Origin: Taylorella asinigenitalis ATCC 700933
GTDB lineage: Bacteria > Pseudomonadota > Gammaproteobacteria > Burkholderiales > Burkholderiaceae_B
Reading direction: 5' to 3'
DNA: 64,000 nt
NCBI RefSeq assembly: GCF_000687755.1
Contig: NZ_JHXN01000006.1
Coordinates: forward strand, 1-64,000
Positions 8,109-16,137 of this stretch are shown piece by piece. Within the stretch, counting starts at the first letter, position 1. Each line of letters starts with the position of its first letter. Both the position numbers and the translations under genes were made by a program. The notes below the pieces were generated by a model. The model did not search any database and was not told where the DNA came from. It saw nothing but the letters and a program-made list of their open reading frames with translations.

Positions 8109-9620
8109 TTAATCCATTTCGTCGACAAACGTTTCTTTGCGTTTTCTTTGTATCGCTGGCAATGCCGTCGCAACTATCAATCCCACGGCAATAGCAAGAA
8201 TCACGGCTGATATTGGTCTTGTGAGGAAGGTCGTATAATCGCCTCGCGATAATAATATTGCCCTCTTGAAATTCTCTTCCATCATGCCTCCCAACACCAA
8301 TCCCAAAAGTAGTGGTGCAGGTTCGCATTTAAGCTTGTTCCAAAAAAATCCCAACACTCCAAACACTGCAAGTGCAAAGATATCAAAAGTATCGTTCTCA
8401 AGAGAATAGATACCAATTAAGCAAAAAATCAATATTGCAGGAAATAGCATGCGATACGGAACCTTCAATAACTTAACCCACAGTCCGATTAATGGAAGAT
8501 TTAGTACAACTAGCATCAAGTTACCAATCCACATTGATGCAATCAATCCCCAAAACATCTCAGGATGACTTGTCATAACTTGTGGGCCTGGTTGAATATT
8601 ATGAATAATCATCGCCCCAATCATTAAAGCCATCACTGCATTTCCAGGAATGCCTAGGGTTAGCATTGGAATAAATGAAGTTTGAGCAGCCGCATTGTTG
8701 GCGGATTCAGGACCAGCGAGACAGGGGGCGTAGCCATTGCCAACTTGCTGAGGATTTTTTGCTAACTTTTTTTCAACCGTATATGAAGCAAAAGATGAAA
8801 GCACTGCACCTCCGCCAGGAAGCACACCTAGTGCAGATCCTATGACAGTGCCCCGTGCAATAGCTGGGACTGACTGCTTAATCTCTTCTCGATTCGGATA
8901 CAAAGAACCGATTTTGTCCGTAAGCGTAAGACGATTTTCACGCATGGACAAATTTCGCATAATCTCAGCAAGGCCAAATATACCCATAGCCACGACAGCG
9001 AAATCCAAACCATCCTGCAACTGTCCCAAAGCAAAGTCGTATCTAGGCTCTCCAGAATCCACATCCGTGCCTATCATCCCAAACAATAGTCCCAAAATAA
9101 TCATGCCGACAGCCTTAATGAACGATCCCGAAGCAAGAACCACGGCACCAATTAGACCAAGCACCATTAAGGAAAAATATTCTGCAGGACCGAATTTCAA
9201 GGCCATAGCAGACATAGGTGCTGCAAAGGCCGCAAGCAATAAAGTGGCCACGCATCCCGCAAAAAAAGAGCCAATCGCCGCCAGTGACAATGCCGCCCCC
9301 GCACGCCCTTTCTGTGCCATCTTATGTCCATCAAGCACCGTCACAACGGAACTTGTCTCTCCTGGCAAAGCCACTAAAATTGCGGTTGTCGAGCCTCCAT
9401 ACTGACACCCATAATAGATTCCTGCAAGCATAATAAGCCCTGCAGTGGGCGGCAAGACATATGTTAGTGGCAATAACATCGCAATCGTCGGCACTGGCCC
9501 GATACCAGGCAACACTCCTATCATGGTCCCTAGCAAACACCCAATAAGTGCATACGCAAGATTCTCAAGAGTAAATGCGATATCAAGCCCTAAAGCTAAA
9601 TTCTGAATGATGTCCATCAT
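8109..9620 (-). CDS. tctA: Tripartite tricarboxylate transporter, large membrane subunit
   Basis: A 503-residue TctA-family permease with 10-12 predicted membrane helices and the glycine-rich stretches GVLPGIGPVPTIAML near residue 40 and GVLPGGGAVLSSF near 265 that mark the family. With TctB and a periplasmic TctC it would form a secondary transporter for citrate or other carboxylates driven by an ion gradient. It overlaps tctB by four bases, so translation is probably coupled. No tctC is in the window; in this bacterial family the binding proteins are often encoded elsewhere. Substrate unknown. Confidence 0.93.
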   Translation of the reverse strand: MMDIIQNLALGLDIAFTLENLAYALIGCLLGTMIGVLPGIGPVPTIAMLLPLTYVLPPTAGLIMLAGIYYGCQYGGSTTAILVALPGETSSVVTVLDGHKMAQKGRAGAALSLAAIGSFFAGCVATLLLAAFAAPMSAMALKFGPAEYFSLMVLGLIGAVVLASGSFIKAVGMIILGLLFGMIGTDVDSGEPRYDFALGQLQDGLDFAVVAMGIFGLAEIMRNLSMRENRLTLTDKIGSLYPNREEIKQSVPAIARGTVIGSALGVLPGGGAVLSSFASYTVEKKLAKNPQQVGNGYAPCLAGPESANNAAAQTSFIPMLTLGIPGNAVMALMIGAMIIHNIQPGPQVMTSHPEMFWGLIASMWIGNLMLVVLNLPLIGLWVKLLKVPYRMLFPAILIFCLIGIYSLENDTFDIFALAVFGVLGFFWNKLKCEPAPLLLGLVLGGMMEENFKRAILLSRGDYTTFLTRPISAVILAIAVGLIVATALPAIQRKRKETFVDEMD

Positions 9621-10177
9621 AAGTTCACACTCTCATTGCGGGTGCGACGAAATAATAAAAATGCAGCTAGAAATAAGGCACAAACAATAAATGCTATCGC
9701 TACAAAAGACCATTCAGATGGTGGACTAGGCCACATTTGAAGTACCATCCCGAGCCCTTCGATAAATACAAGCCATGAAAAAATAGCCATAAATATTGCG
9801 ATAGCTATGGCCGCACGGAAACTAAAATCATGGCTTGCAAGGCTACTTAGAAGGCACACGCAAACAATTGTGAGCATTAGTCCCAGTGCTTTAAGTGCAA
9901 ATGCAAAAAAGAGTACTGAGCCGATAATAAGTATTAAAATATCCCAATCGAATTTTCCGATGCGAGTCTCGGGATTAGCTTCTCCACGAAGCCCTTGCAG
10001 TCCAACGATTGCACCAATCACAACAAGCAATAAGCCTAAGGCGAGAGGGAAAAATCCTGGACCTAATCGCATAAGATCGCCCATATCATATTTGATATAT
10101 GAGTAGACCGCAAAGAAGCCGCCAAATGCCATAAACATAAGGCCACTATAGAAGTCTTGCTCGTTTTTAATTATCAT
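9617..10177 (-). CDS. tctB: Tripartite tricarboxylate transporter, small membrane subunit
   Basis: A 186-residue protein with four to five hydrophobic segments, the size and pattern of TctB (pfam07331): a first helix near residues 13-28, a second near 40-62, and two or three more to the C-terminus. It is first in the tctBA pair and overlaps tctA by four bases. It diverges from copA with only about 54 bases between the starts, so the two promoters must be very close or overlapping. Confidence 0.88.
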   Translation of the reverse strand: MIIKNEQDFYSGLMFMAFGGFFAVYSYIKYDMGDLMRLGPGFFPLALGLLLVVIGAIVGLQGLRGEANPETRIGKFDWDILILIIGSVLFFAFALKALGLMLTIVCVCLLSSLASHDFSFRAAIAIAIFMAIFSWLVFIEGLGMVLQMWPSPPSEWSFVAIAFIVCALFLAAFLLFRRTRNESVNL

Positions 10178-10231
10178 GATGGGTGGATAAAATGAACGTA
10201 TCTATTGGATTTTAAAGGGGATAATTTTAAC

Positions 10232-12376
10232 ATGTCTAATAATACAGCCACTGATAAACTTCGACTTTCTGTGAGTGGAATGCATTGTCAGGGTTGCTCA
10301 ACGCGTCTGACAAAACTACTTAATTCTCAACCCTATGTAAAAAAAGCCTCAGTAAATTTTGCAAGTGAAGAGGCTCAGATTGAACTTCATGATGGAACGG
10401 ATCGCGACTATGTGATGCCGAAGATTCTATTAGCAATGCAGTCGGGAGGCTTTAAAGGTGAGCTTCAAAAAGACACTATTGTAGAGATGAAGTTGCCTTT
10501 GCGTCTGAAAGTTTTGATTTTAATTTCATTACCATTTTTTGTGGGCATGATTGGAATGCTTTTTGGCTCGCATTCGTGGATGATTCCAGCATGGCTTCAG
10601 TTCTTGCTCGCAACTGTGGTGCAATTTTGGATAGCATTGCCATTTTATAAAAGTGCATGGGCATCGGTTCGCGGTGGCATGGCAAATATGGACGTGCTTG
10701 TCGTTTTAGGAACGACTGCCATTTATGTGTATTCAGTTGTAATGTGGCTCGTTTACGGCCATGCACATAATGTCTATTTTGAAGGCTCAGTGATGATTGT
10801 GGCTTTCGTAAGCCTCGGTAAATTTTTAGAAACTCGCAATAAAAAGCAAAGTCTTAATAGTCTTCAGTCGCTATTGAAGCTGCTCCCGCCTGAGGTCATG
10901 GCTTTCAGAGATGGAGAGTGGATGAAGGTTCCACTTCATAAAGTTAAAGTTGGGGATCGAATTAGGTCGAATCACGGCGATCGCATTGCCACAGATGGAG
11001 AGGTGTATCAGGGCGTAGCGATGTGCAATGAGAGTCATCTTACTGGTGAGTCGGAATTGGTAAAAAAGGCTGTTGGAGATATGGTTTCTGCGGGTGCATT
11101 AGTAGAGGATGGGAGTGTCGAATACATTGCCACAAGCGTAGGACGCGAGACCTTCTTGGGTGATTTAATGGCGGCATTATCGGAAGCTCAGGGCAGCCAA
11201 GCGCCAATTTCACGTATTGCGGATAGAGTCTCAGCTGTTTTTGTTCCTGTGGTCATTCTTATTTCTGCGGTCACTTTCTTGTGGTATCTGCCTCAATGGG
11301 AGAGGGGGCTTATGAATGCAGTGGCAGTGCTTGTGATTGCGTGTCCATGTGCGTTAGGGCTTGCTACTCCAGCGGCTATGATGGTCGGCCTTGGAAATGC
11401 ATTTCGTAAAGGTATCTGGGTTAAGGAGGCGGCCACACTTGAGCAAACTGCAAAAGTCGATACTGTAGTTTTTGATAAGACGGGGACATTGACACGGGGG
11501 CAGCCAACTGTTGTGGAGTATGAAAACTTTGGTTCGCATAATGCCTTGCAATTGGCGGCTTCATTGGAGCAATTTATTCAGCATCCACTAGCACACGCAA
11601 TAGTAAGCAAAGCTTATGAAGAAGGGCTTGATTTGCACTTTGCCGATAATGTGGAGAATATTGTCGGTGAGGGTGCAAGCGGAAAAGTGGAGATGGAAGC
11701 GGGGGCATTGCCACTTAAAGTAGGAAGCCCTGCATTTACGCAAGCTCAAGTGCCATCGAACATACTTGAGAAGTGGGAAGGACGAGGATCCATCATATGT
11801 ATCTCAAACGCAGAAACAGGCGAGCTCTTAGGGACTGTTTTGATCGCAGATGAACTTCGAGAAGATAGTAAAGCTGTACTCGATGAATTGGGTCGGCACG
11901 AAGTGGCCGCTTTTTTGCTATCAGGAGATCGCGAAAGCACAGTAAAGCGAATCGCCCAAGAACTAGGTATCACACGGCTCTTTGCTGAAGTTAAACCACG
12001 CGATAAGCTTGAAAAAATCAAGGAACTTCAATCGCAGGGAAATATTGTCGCTATGGTCGGGGACGGAATAAACGATGCCGCCGCACTTGCACAGGCAGAC
12101 GTAGGTATTTCCGTGAAATCCGCTGCAGCTGTGGCTGAGCAGGTAGCCGATATTACATTAGTGAAGAATAATATCGCAAACGTAGGTCATGCGATTAGCA
12201 TTGCAAAATCTACTGTGCGTAATATAAAACAAAATTTATTTTTCGCACTTGTGTACAACGCAGTAGGCATTCCACTAGCAGCTGCTGGATATCTCACTCC
12301 TTCATTAGCCGCACTATGCATGGCTCTTAGCTCGATAAGCGTGGTCACAAATGCGATGCGTTTGAGGAAATTTTAG
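10232..12376 (+). CDS. copA: Copper-exporting P1B-type ATPase
   Basis: A 714-residue heavy-metal P-type ATPase. One N-terminal metal-binding domain carries GMHCQGC (Cys 19 and 22). Transmembrane Cys-Pro-Cys in IACPCALGLATP (near 370-372) defines the Cu+ class. The phosphorylation loop DKTGTLT is near 415 and GDGINDAAAL near 610. It would pump Cu+ out of the cytoplasm, either for tolerance or to supply periplasmic copper enzymes; its place next to an SCO protein and nirK favours a share in the second role (inference). I chose the ATG at 10232, preceded by AAGGGG, over one nine codons upstream. The end overlaps the convergent propeller gene. At least four copies of the ATTGCC motif lie inside. 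Confidence 0.93.
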   Translation: MSNNTATDKLRLSVSGMHCQGCSTRLTKLLNSQPYVKKASVNFASEEAQIELHDGTDRDYVMPKILLAMQSGGFKGELQKDTIVEMKLPLRLKVLILISLPFFVGMIGMLFGSHSWMIPAWLQFLLATVVQFWIALPFYKSAWASVRGGMANMDVLVVLGTTAIYVYSVVMWLVYGHAHNVYFEGSVMIVAFVSLGKFLETRNKKQSLNSLQSLLKLLPPEVMAFRDGEWMKVPLHKVKVGDRIRSNHGDRIATDGEVYQGVAMCNESHLTGESELVKKAVGDMVSAGALVEDGSVEYIATSVGRETFLGDLMAALSEAQGSQAPISRIADRVSAVFVPVVILISAVTFLWYLPQWERGLMNAVAVLVIACPCALGLATPAAMMVGLGNAFRKGIWVKEAATLEQTAKVDTVVFDKTGTLTRGQPTVVEYENFGSHNALQLAASLEQFIQHPLAHAIVSKAYEEGLDLHFADNVENIVGEGASGKVEMEAGALPLKVGSPAFTQAQVPSNILEKWEGRGSIICISNAETGELLGTVLIADELREDSKAVLDELGRHEVAAFLLSGDRESTVKRIAQELGITRLFAEVKPRDKLEKIKELQSQGNIVAMVGDGINDAAALAQADVGISVKSAAAVAEQVADITLVKNNIANVGHAISIAKSTVRNIKQNLFFALVYNAVGIPLAAAGYLTPSLAALCMALSSISVVTNAMRLRKF

Positions 12377-13605
12377 TAGCAAATACTGTTGTTGCTTCCC
12401 ATACGAATCTGGTTGGCCATAACAACACCACGCACGCTAATTGGGTCGAGCATCTCGCGGGATCGAATATCGAATCTCCAGATCTCGGCTGGCCCTTCGT
12501 CTACAGTGAGCAGTAAGGTTTTGCTATCGCCTGTCACCCACATATCGACAACTTGATATGGGAATTCATAGGTGACTTTATCCGACGGATCTTCATATGA
12601 TTGAAAATGCAAAGCCTTATCGCCGCCCACAATCCAAGTCGATTCAAGCCATCCGCTTCGTATGATGCGCGGTGAAAAAGGCAGCTCAAACCGATGCGGC
12701 TTAGGATCCTTTTCGCGTAAATCAAAATAGGCCACATGGCCTGACATATCCGCAAAAATCACACGTTGCGAATACTGATCGATATAGGGCATAACTAGCG
12801 GCCGCCATGTTGAGCCTACCGTGTACATTGGGCCTGTGCTTAAAAGCTTATCCTCTTGTGGAAAATAGATGAGCCCCTCGTCTCCTTCAAAAGTATTGAA
12901 GGCAAGCATAAAATCTTCTGGACTGGCAATGCCCTTGTCCAATCCAGCCGGCTTTCGTAGCCGCTTACTAAGATCTAAGGTTGTCCAATCGCTTTTATCC
13001 AAGCCATTCTTGCGATAGATAGTGGGCTTTTCGCGATCTAACACCCAATATGTTTGACTAAAAGAGCTAAACAGAAGTTTGTAATAAGTGAACTGAGAGT
13101 TTGTGCGATTTTCCGAATCGAATTTTCTTGAAAAAATATCGACCTTATCGTTTTCGTAATCGACGACACCTACCTGATCTCTCAAACCCACTGCCAGCAA
13201 CTTAGTTTGCGGAATGAAAAATATTTGATGCACTGGTGAGGGCATCGCAAGTGTGCGAAAAGATGCATCTTTAAGGTCAAGCAGCACCAGCCCATTTAGC
13301 TCACGATTTCCAATTGCAAGCATACTATCGTCGCGTGCCATCTCAATGGTATCGGGCCTAAAATTTAAATTAATATGTGCAACACGATGAGCAGTTTCAA
13401 TATCATATACACTCAAATATGTAGACATAATATCGGTAATAAAAAGATATCGAGTCGGCTCATGTAAAGATTTTTTTGATTGATACTTAGGCTCAATTTT
13501 TAGATCTTGCCGTGGAAATGCCTGAGCCCCCAGCTTCCCCCCAAAACCTAGTCCACATGCACCTGCCGCAACACCCTTAAGAAAAGATCTTCTCGAATTT
13601 TTCAT
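12373..13605 (-). CDS. Tat-exported beta-propeller protein of unknown function
   Basis: About 410 residues. The N-terminus MKNSRRSFLKGVAAG is a clear twin-arginine signal, so the folded protein is exported. The rest has recurring YVTN/WD-like strands (YLFITDIMSTYLSVYDIET, HINLNFRPDTIEM, LAVGLRDQVGVVDY and GDSKTLLLTV), as in seven-bladed propellers of periplasmic redox or metal enzymes, but no haem or quinone-binding motif. The ATG at 13605 follows the stop of the SCO-thioredoxin gene by one base (TGATATGA), pointing to coupled translation; a start at 13635 is possible but would put the Tat motif unusually far in. The neighbours suggest a role in copper or nitrite reductase maturation, which is inference. 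Confidence 0.75.
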   Translation of the reverse strand: MKNSRRSFLKGVAAGACGLGFGGKLGAQAFPRQDLKIEPKYQSKKSLHEPTRYLFITDIMSTYLSVYDIETAHRVAHINLNFRPDTIEMARDDSMLAIGNRELNGLVLLDLKDASFRTLAMPSPVHQIFFIPQTKLLAVGLRDQVGVVDYENDKVDIFSRKFDSENRTNSQFTYYKLLFSSFSQTYWVLDREKPTIYRKNGLDKSDWTTLDLSKRLRKPAGLDKGIASPEDFMLAFNTFEGDEGLIYFPQEDKLLSTGPMYTVGSTWRPLVMPYIDQYSQRVIFADMSGHVAYFDLREKDPKPHRFELPFSPRIIRSGWLESTWIVGGDKALHFQSYEDPSDKVTYEFPYQVVDMWVTGDSKTLLLTVDEGPAEIWRFDIRSREMLDPISVRGVVMANQIRMGSNNSICY

Positions 13606-13606
13606 A

Positions 13607-14680
13607 TCATTTTGCAACGCAATTTGCGTATTCACTTAGTGACTCTGTCTCTTTAATAATTCCGTTTTTAAATGCAACTTGTTTTCCATCTACAAATAAG
13701 GCATTAAACGGCAATCCGATTCCTCCGAGTTTGCGAAGTAAATCCATTTTAGGATAGGTGAATTTGTCTAGATGGACAAACTTTTGCTCATCGAAAAATT
13801 TTGTGATTTTCTCTTCCCCATCGGCTAAATTTAGCGTGATTACGCCCATTTCACTACTATGCTTTTTGAATTCATGTAGTACAGGCAACTCTTTGCGGCA
13901 AGGAGCACACCACAAAGCCCACATATTAAGTAATTCCACTTTTTTTCCGCTACTTTTTATCGCATCGATTTGAGAGAGTTCAAAACCTGTTTTCGCTTCT
14001 TTAAATCCCTCTGGCAATGCACACGCCTTCTCGCTTCTCTTATGTGCCACTTGCTTAGATATTGATGTGATCTTTTTCTTTTCTGGCTCTCTTTCGTTAG
14101 TAATATTAGGGGCAATAGCCACAGTCACCTTATTAGCTAAATCATCTGGTGCGATTTGATAATCGTATGTGTCTATAAGTTTTGAATCTGGTCCAATAAG
14201 ATAAATTAGAGTGCTGTGATATACCGTGTACATCATCCCAAGCTTAGGCTCCTCTAGTTTTTTCCCGTCAAGACGATATCCAAATGTAGCACCTAACTGA
14301 TTTGTCAAAGATTGCACAGAATCTATGCTTCCCGTCAATCCAACAAACCGTTCATCAAAATAATCAACATATGCATTAAGAGTTTCAGGCGTTGAATTAA
14401 CTGGATCGATATTTACGAATACTGGAACAATATTTTGAGCCACATCGTTTGGAATCTTATCTAGGGCTTCATTAATTTGTGCCAATGTCATCGGACATAT
14501 ATCGGGACAAGATGTATATCCAAAAGCCAAGATCATGTATTTGCCCTTGAAATCAGCCTCTGTTTTAGTGCCCAAATTGTCCATTAGCTTGAACTCTAGC
14601 GGCTTCCCTTGGATAGCACTTTGTGCTGAAAGGATTGGAGTTGATAAAAGCAGGAGCATTGCCATCAATAATCTAATCAT
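13607..14680 (-). CDS. SCO1/SenC-thioredoxin (TlpA-like) fusion protein
   Basis: A 357-residue exported protein with two redox domains. After a signal peptide (MIRLLMAMLLLLSTPILSAQS), an SCO domain carries the copper-binding CPDIC and a conserved histidine in YHSTLIYLIGPDS near residue 180. A linker rich in K, R and E follows, then a TlpA-like thioredoxin domain with WCAPC near 255. SCO proteins deliver copper to Cu sites; TlpA-type thioredoxins keep their cysteines reduced. The fusion would combine both acts in one periplasmic protein. It is co-transcribed with the propeller gene and lies downstream of nirK, so the client could be NirK or a Cu-containing oxidase (inference). Confidence 0.88.
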   Translation of the reverse strand: MIRLLMAMLLLLSTPILSAQSAIQGKPLEFKLMDNLGTKTEADFKGKYMILAFGYTSCPDICPMTLAQINEALDKIPNDVAQNIVPVFVNIDPVNSTPETLNAYVDYFDERFVGLTGSIDSVQSLTNQLGATFGYRLDGKKLEEPKLGMMYTVYHSTLIYLIGPDSKLIDTYDYQIAPDDLANKVTVAIAPNITNEREPEKKKITSISKQVAHKRSEKACALPEGFKEAKTGFELSQIDAIKSSGKKVELLNMWALWCAPCRKELPVLHEFKKHSSEMGVITLNLADGEEKITKFFDEQKFVHLDKFTYPKMDLLRKLGGIGLPFNALFVDGKQVAFKNGIIKETESLSEYANCVAK

Positions 14681-14700
14681 GTTTAACTCATAAAATGTAG

Positions 14701-14726
14701 AAAAGGCGGCCCATAAAAGCCGCCTT
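14701..14726 (-). terminator. Terminator behind nirK
   Basis: AAGGCGGC (14703-14710) pairs with GCCGCCTT (14719-14726). On the minus strand the stem runs into CCTTTT about 22 bases after the nirK stop. It separates nirK from the SCO-thioredoxin gene, so the latter needs read-through or its own promoter. Confidence 0.75.
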
Positions 14727-14747
14727 ATATATTACACAGAATTTAGC

Positions 14748-15950
14748 TTATTTCTTAGCTTTGTCTTGTGCAGGCTCTTCAGCTTTAGCAGGCTCTTCAG
14801 CTTTAGCAGCCTCTTGGTCCATCATAGTAGGAGCCAATGTTTGTTCCATAAGATCATTATCCCAAACACCATCTACTTTTATATGTGCCAATGCACCGAA
14901 GTTCACTGCTTCAATCAAGTTATGGCTCAGATATGTATAGGTGCCAGGTTGCTTGAATTTATACATAGCTGCACCAGCCGACCCACCAGCAATCATCCAA
15001 GTTTCTATGTCAGTAACAGGAGCATCGTTAAAATTACCGCGTTCCCAAACATATTCACCATGACCACCGATGAGGTGAGGATATGACTGACGGTTCGCTT
15101 GTGAGTGATAAATCATCACAGTTTCGCCAACTTTAGCAGTCATAGCATTTTCGCCTGTGTATTGGTGTTTGCGTTCACCGAATACGATATGAGTAGGAAT
15201 AAGAGTGTTCATAGTTGCTACGTCTTCAGCGTAAGACATAGACGCATTTTCAAAGCGCATCCATTTTCCATCTTTATCTTTTGGAATATAGAAGTCTTGT
15301 TCACCGATATAAAAAGCTTTATCGTAAGTTAGTTTATTACCCTCTTTATCGCGAAGCCCTTCTTTAGGAAGAACTACAACAGCACCGTTCATGCCATGAA
15401 CTACGTGCCAAGGAATCATAGCACCACCTGGAGCACAGTGATAGATATGAACGCCTGGTTTAATTGCTTTCCAACGAAGCTTAACTTCTTGACCAGGAGC
15501 CACATAAGTTAATTCTCCACCTCCTAGAGCACCAGTTGATGCGTGAAAGTCAATATTATGAACCAACGTGTTTGTCGCTTTGTTTTTAAGAGTCAATTCA
15601 ACATAGTCGCCTTCATGTACAACAATAAGCGGACCAGGAACACTTCCGTTATATGCAAAAGCCCACATAAACACACCAGGCTCAACTTCGATTTCTTTTT
15701 CCTCGATTTCCATAGTAACTTCTACTAGGCGAGGAGCCGCAGGTGCCTCTAGACTATGTTCATGAACGAACGGAGGCTCTTTCAAATCGAGTTTTACGCG
15801 TTCAAGGTCCTTGATTGAATCTGGAGCCTTTTTAACTTCATAGCCAGGTAGTCCGCCTGTGGTTGCTGGAGCAGCTTCTTGTGCTGTGGCAATGCCCCCG
15901 CCAAACACCGACGCCGCCAATAGTGCCGAAAGAATTAGTTTTTGTTTCAT
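14748..15950 (-). CDS. nirK: Copper-containing nitrite reductase
   Basis: A 400-residue periplasmic enzyme that reduces nitrite to nitric oxide. A signal peptide (cleavage after ATA, near residue 23) is followed by two cupredoxin domains. Type 1 copper ligands are His131, Cys172, His182 and Met187 (HCAPGGAMIPWH, GMNG). His136 and His171 fit the type 2 site, with a third histidine in the C-terminal domain (LSHNLIEA). The Cys-to-His spacing is one residue longer than I recall for the Achromobacter enzyme. The C-terminus ends in a charged tail with repeated AEEPAK, encoded by an imperfect 18-base tandem repeat. The gene stands alone with an FNR-type box upstream and a terminator downstream, so oxygen-limited expression is likely. 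Confidence 0.93.
   Translation of the reverse strand: MKQKLILSALLAASVFGGGIATAQEAAPATTGGLPGYEVKKAPDSIKDLERVKLDLKEPPFVHEHSLEAPAAPRLVEVTMEIEEKEIEVEPGVFMWAFAYNGSVPGPLIVVHEGDYVELTLKNKATNTLVHNIDFHASTGALGGGELTYVAPGQEVKLRWKAIKPGVHIYHCAPGGAMIPWHVVHGMNGAVVVLPKEGLRDKEGNKLTYDKAFYIGEQDFYIPKDKDGKWMRFENASMSYAEDVATMNTLIPTHIVFGERKHQYTGENAMTAKVGETVMIYHSQANRQSYPHLIGGHGEYVWERGNFNDAPVTDIETWMIAGGSAGAAMYKFKQPGTYTYLSHNLIEAVNFGALAHIKVDGVWDNDLMEQTLAPTMMDQEAAKAEEPAKAEEPAQDKAKK
14771..14806. repeat. 18-base tandem repeat in the 3' end of nirK
   Basis: Two exact 18-base units (14771-14788 and 14789-14806) followed by a degenerate partial unit encode the AEEPAK repeat of the NirK tail. Gain or loss of a unit would stay in frame. 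Confidence 0.7.
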
Positions 15951-16012
15951 ATAACTCCCCTTAAAAAATTTAGGTCTCTGCCAATAGTTTAGTATATTGT
16001 GTGGACAATAAA

Positions 16013-16026
16013 TTGATTTGAATCAA
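16013..16026 (-). promoter_or_regulatory. FNR/ANR-type binding site upstream of nirK
   Basis: TTGATTTGAATCAA is a perfect match to the FNR/CRP-family half-sites TTGAT-N4-ATCAA. It is centred about 70 bases before the nirK ATG. On the minus strand TATACT (15991-15996) could be the -10, putting the box roughly 36-45 bases upstream of transcription start, as expected of an activated promoter. Confidence 0.75.
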
Positions 16027-16105
16027 TTTTTTAAGCCGCCCCATACTATATCAATAACTTAGATTCCGTACGTTTTTTAGGGGATTTAGTTTTAAAACAA
16101 CGTTT

Positions 16106-16131
16106 GGTGGCAATACGTTCGCATTGCCACC
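16106..16131. repeat. Inverted pair of the ATTGCCAC motif 3' of the antiporter gene
   Basis: GGTGGCAAT (16106-16114) and ATTGCCACC (16123-16131) form a perfect nine-base stem with an 8-base loop. It begins seven bases beyond the end of the antiporter gene. There is no strong T-run on the antiporter strand, only TTGTTTTAAAAC a little further on. The arrangement recalls the inverted uptake-sequence pairs that act as terminators in Neisseria. Confidence 0.65.
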
Positions 16132-16137
16132 CTACAA

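Noticed and set aside
7955-8194. 79-codon plus-strand frame running through the G9 tract
   Set aside because: It overlaps the ends of two better-supported minus-strand genes and shows no protein-like signature.
8842-9405. 187-codon open frame on the plus strand
   Set aside because: It lies wholly antisense to tctA, whose family motifs are clear; the translation is rich in Pro, Ala and Ser with no recognisable feature.
12373-13605. Quinoprotein or cytochrome cd1-type propeller
   Set aside because: There is no CxxCH haem motif and no recognisable quinone-binding residues; only the propeller-like repeats are visible.
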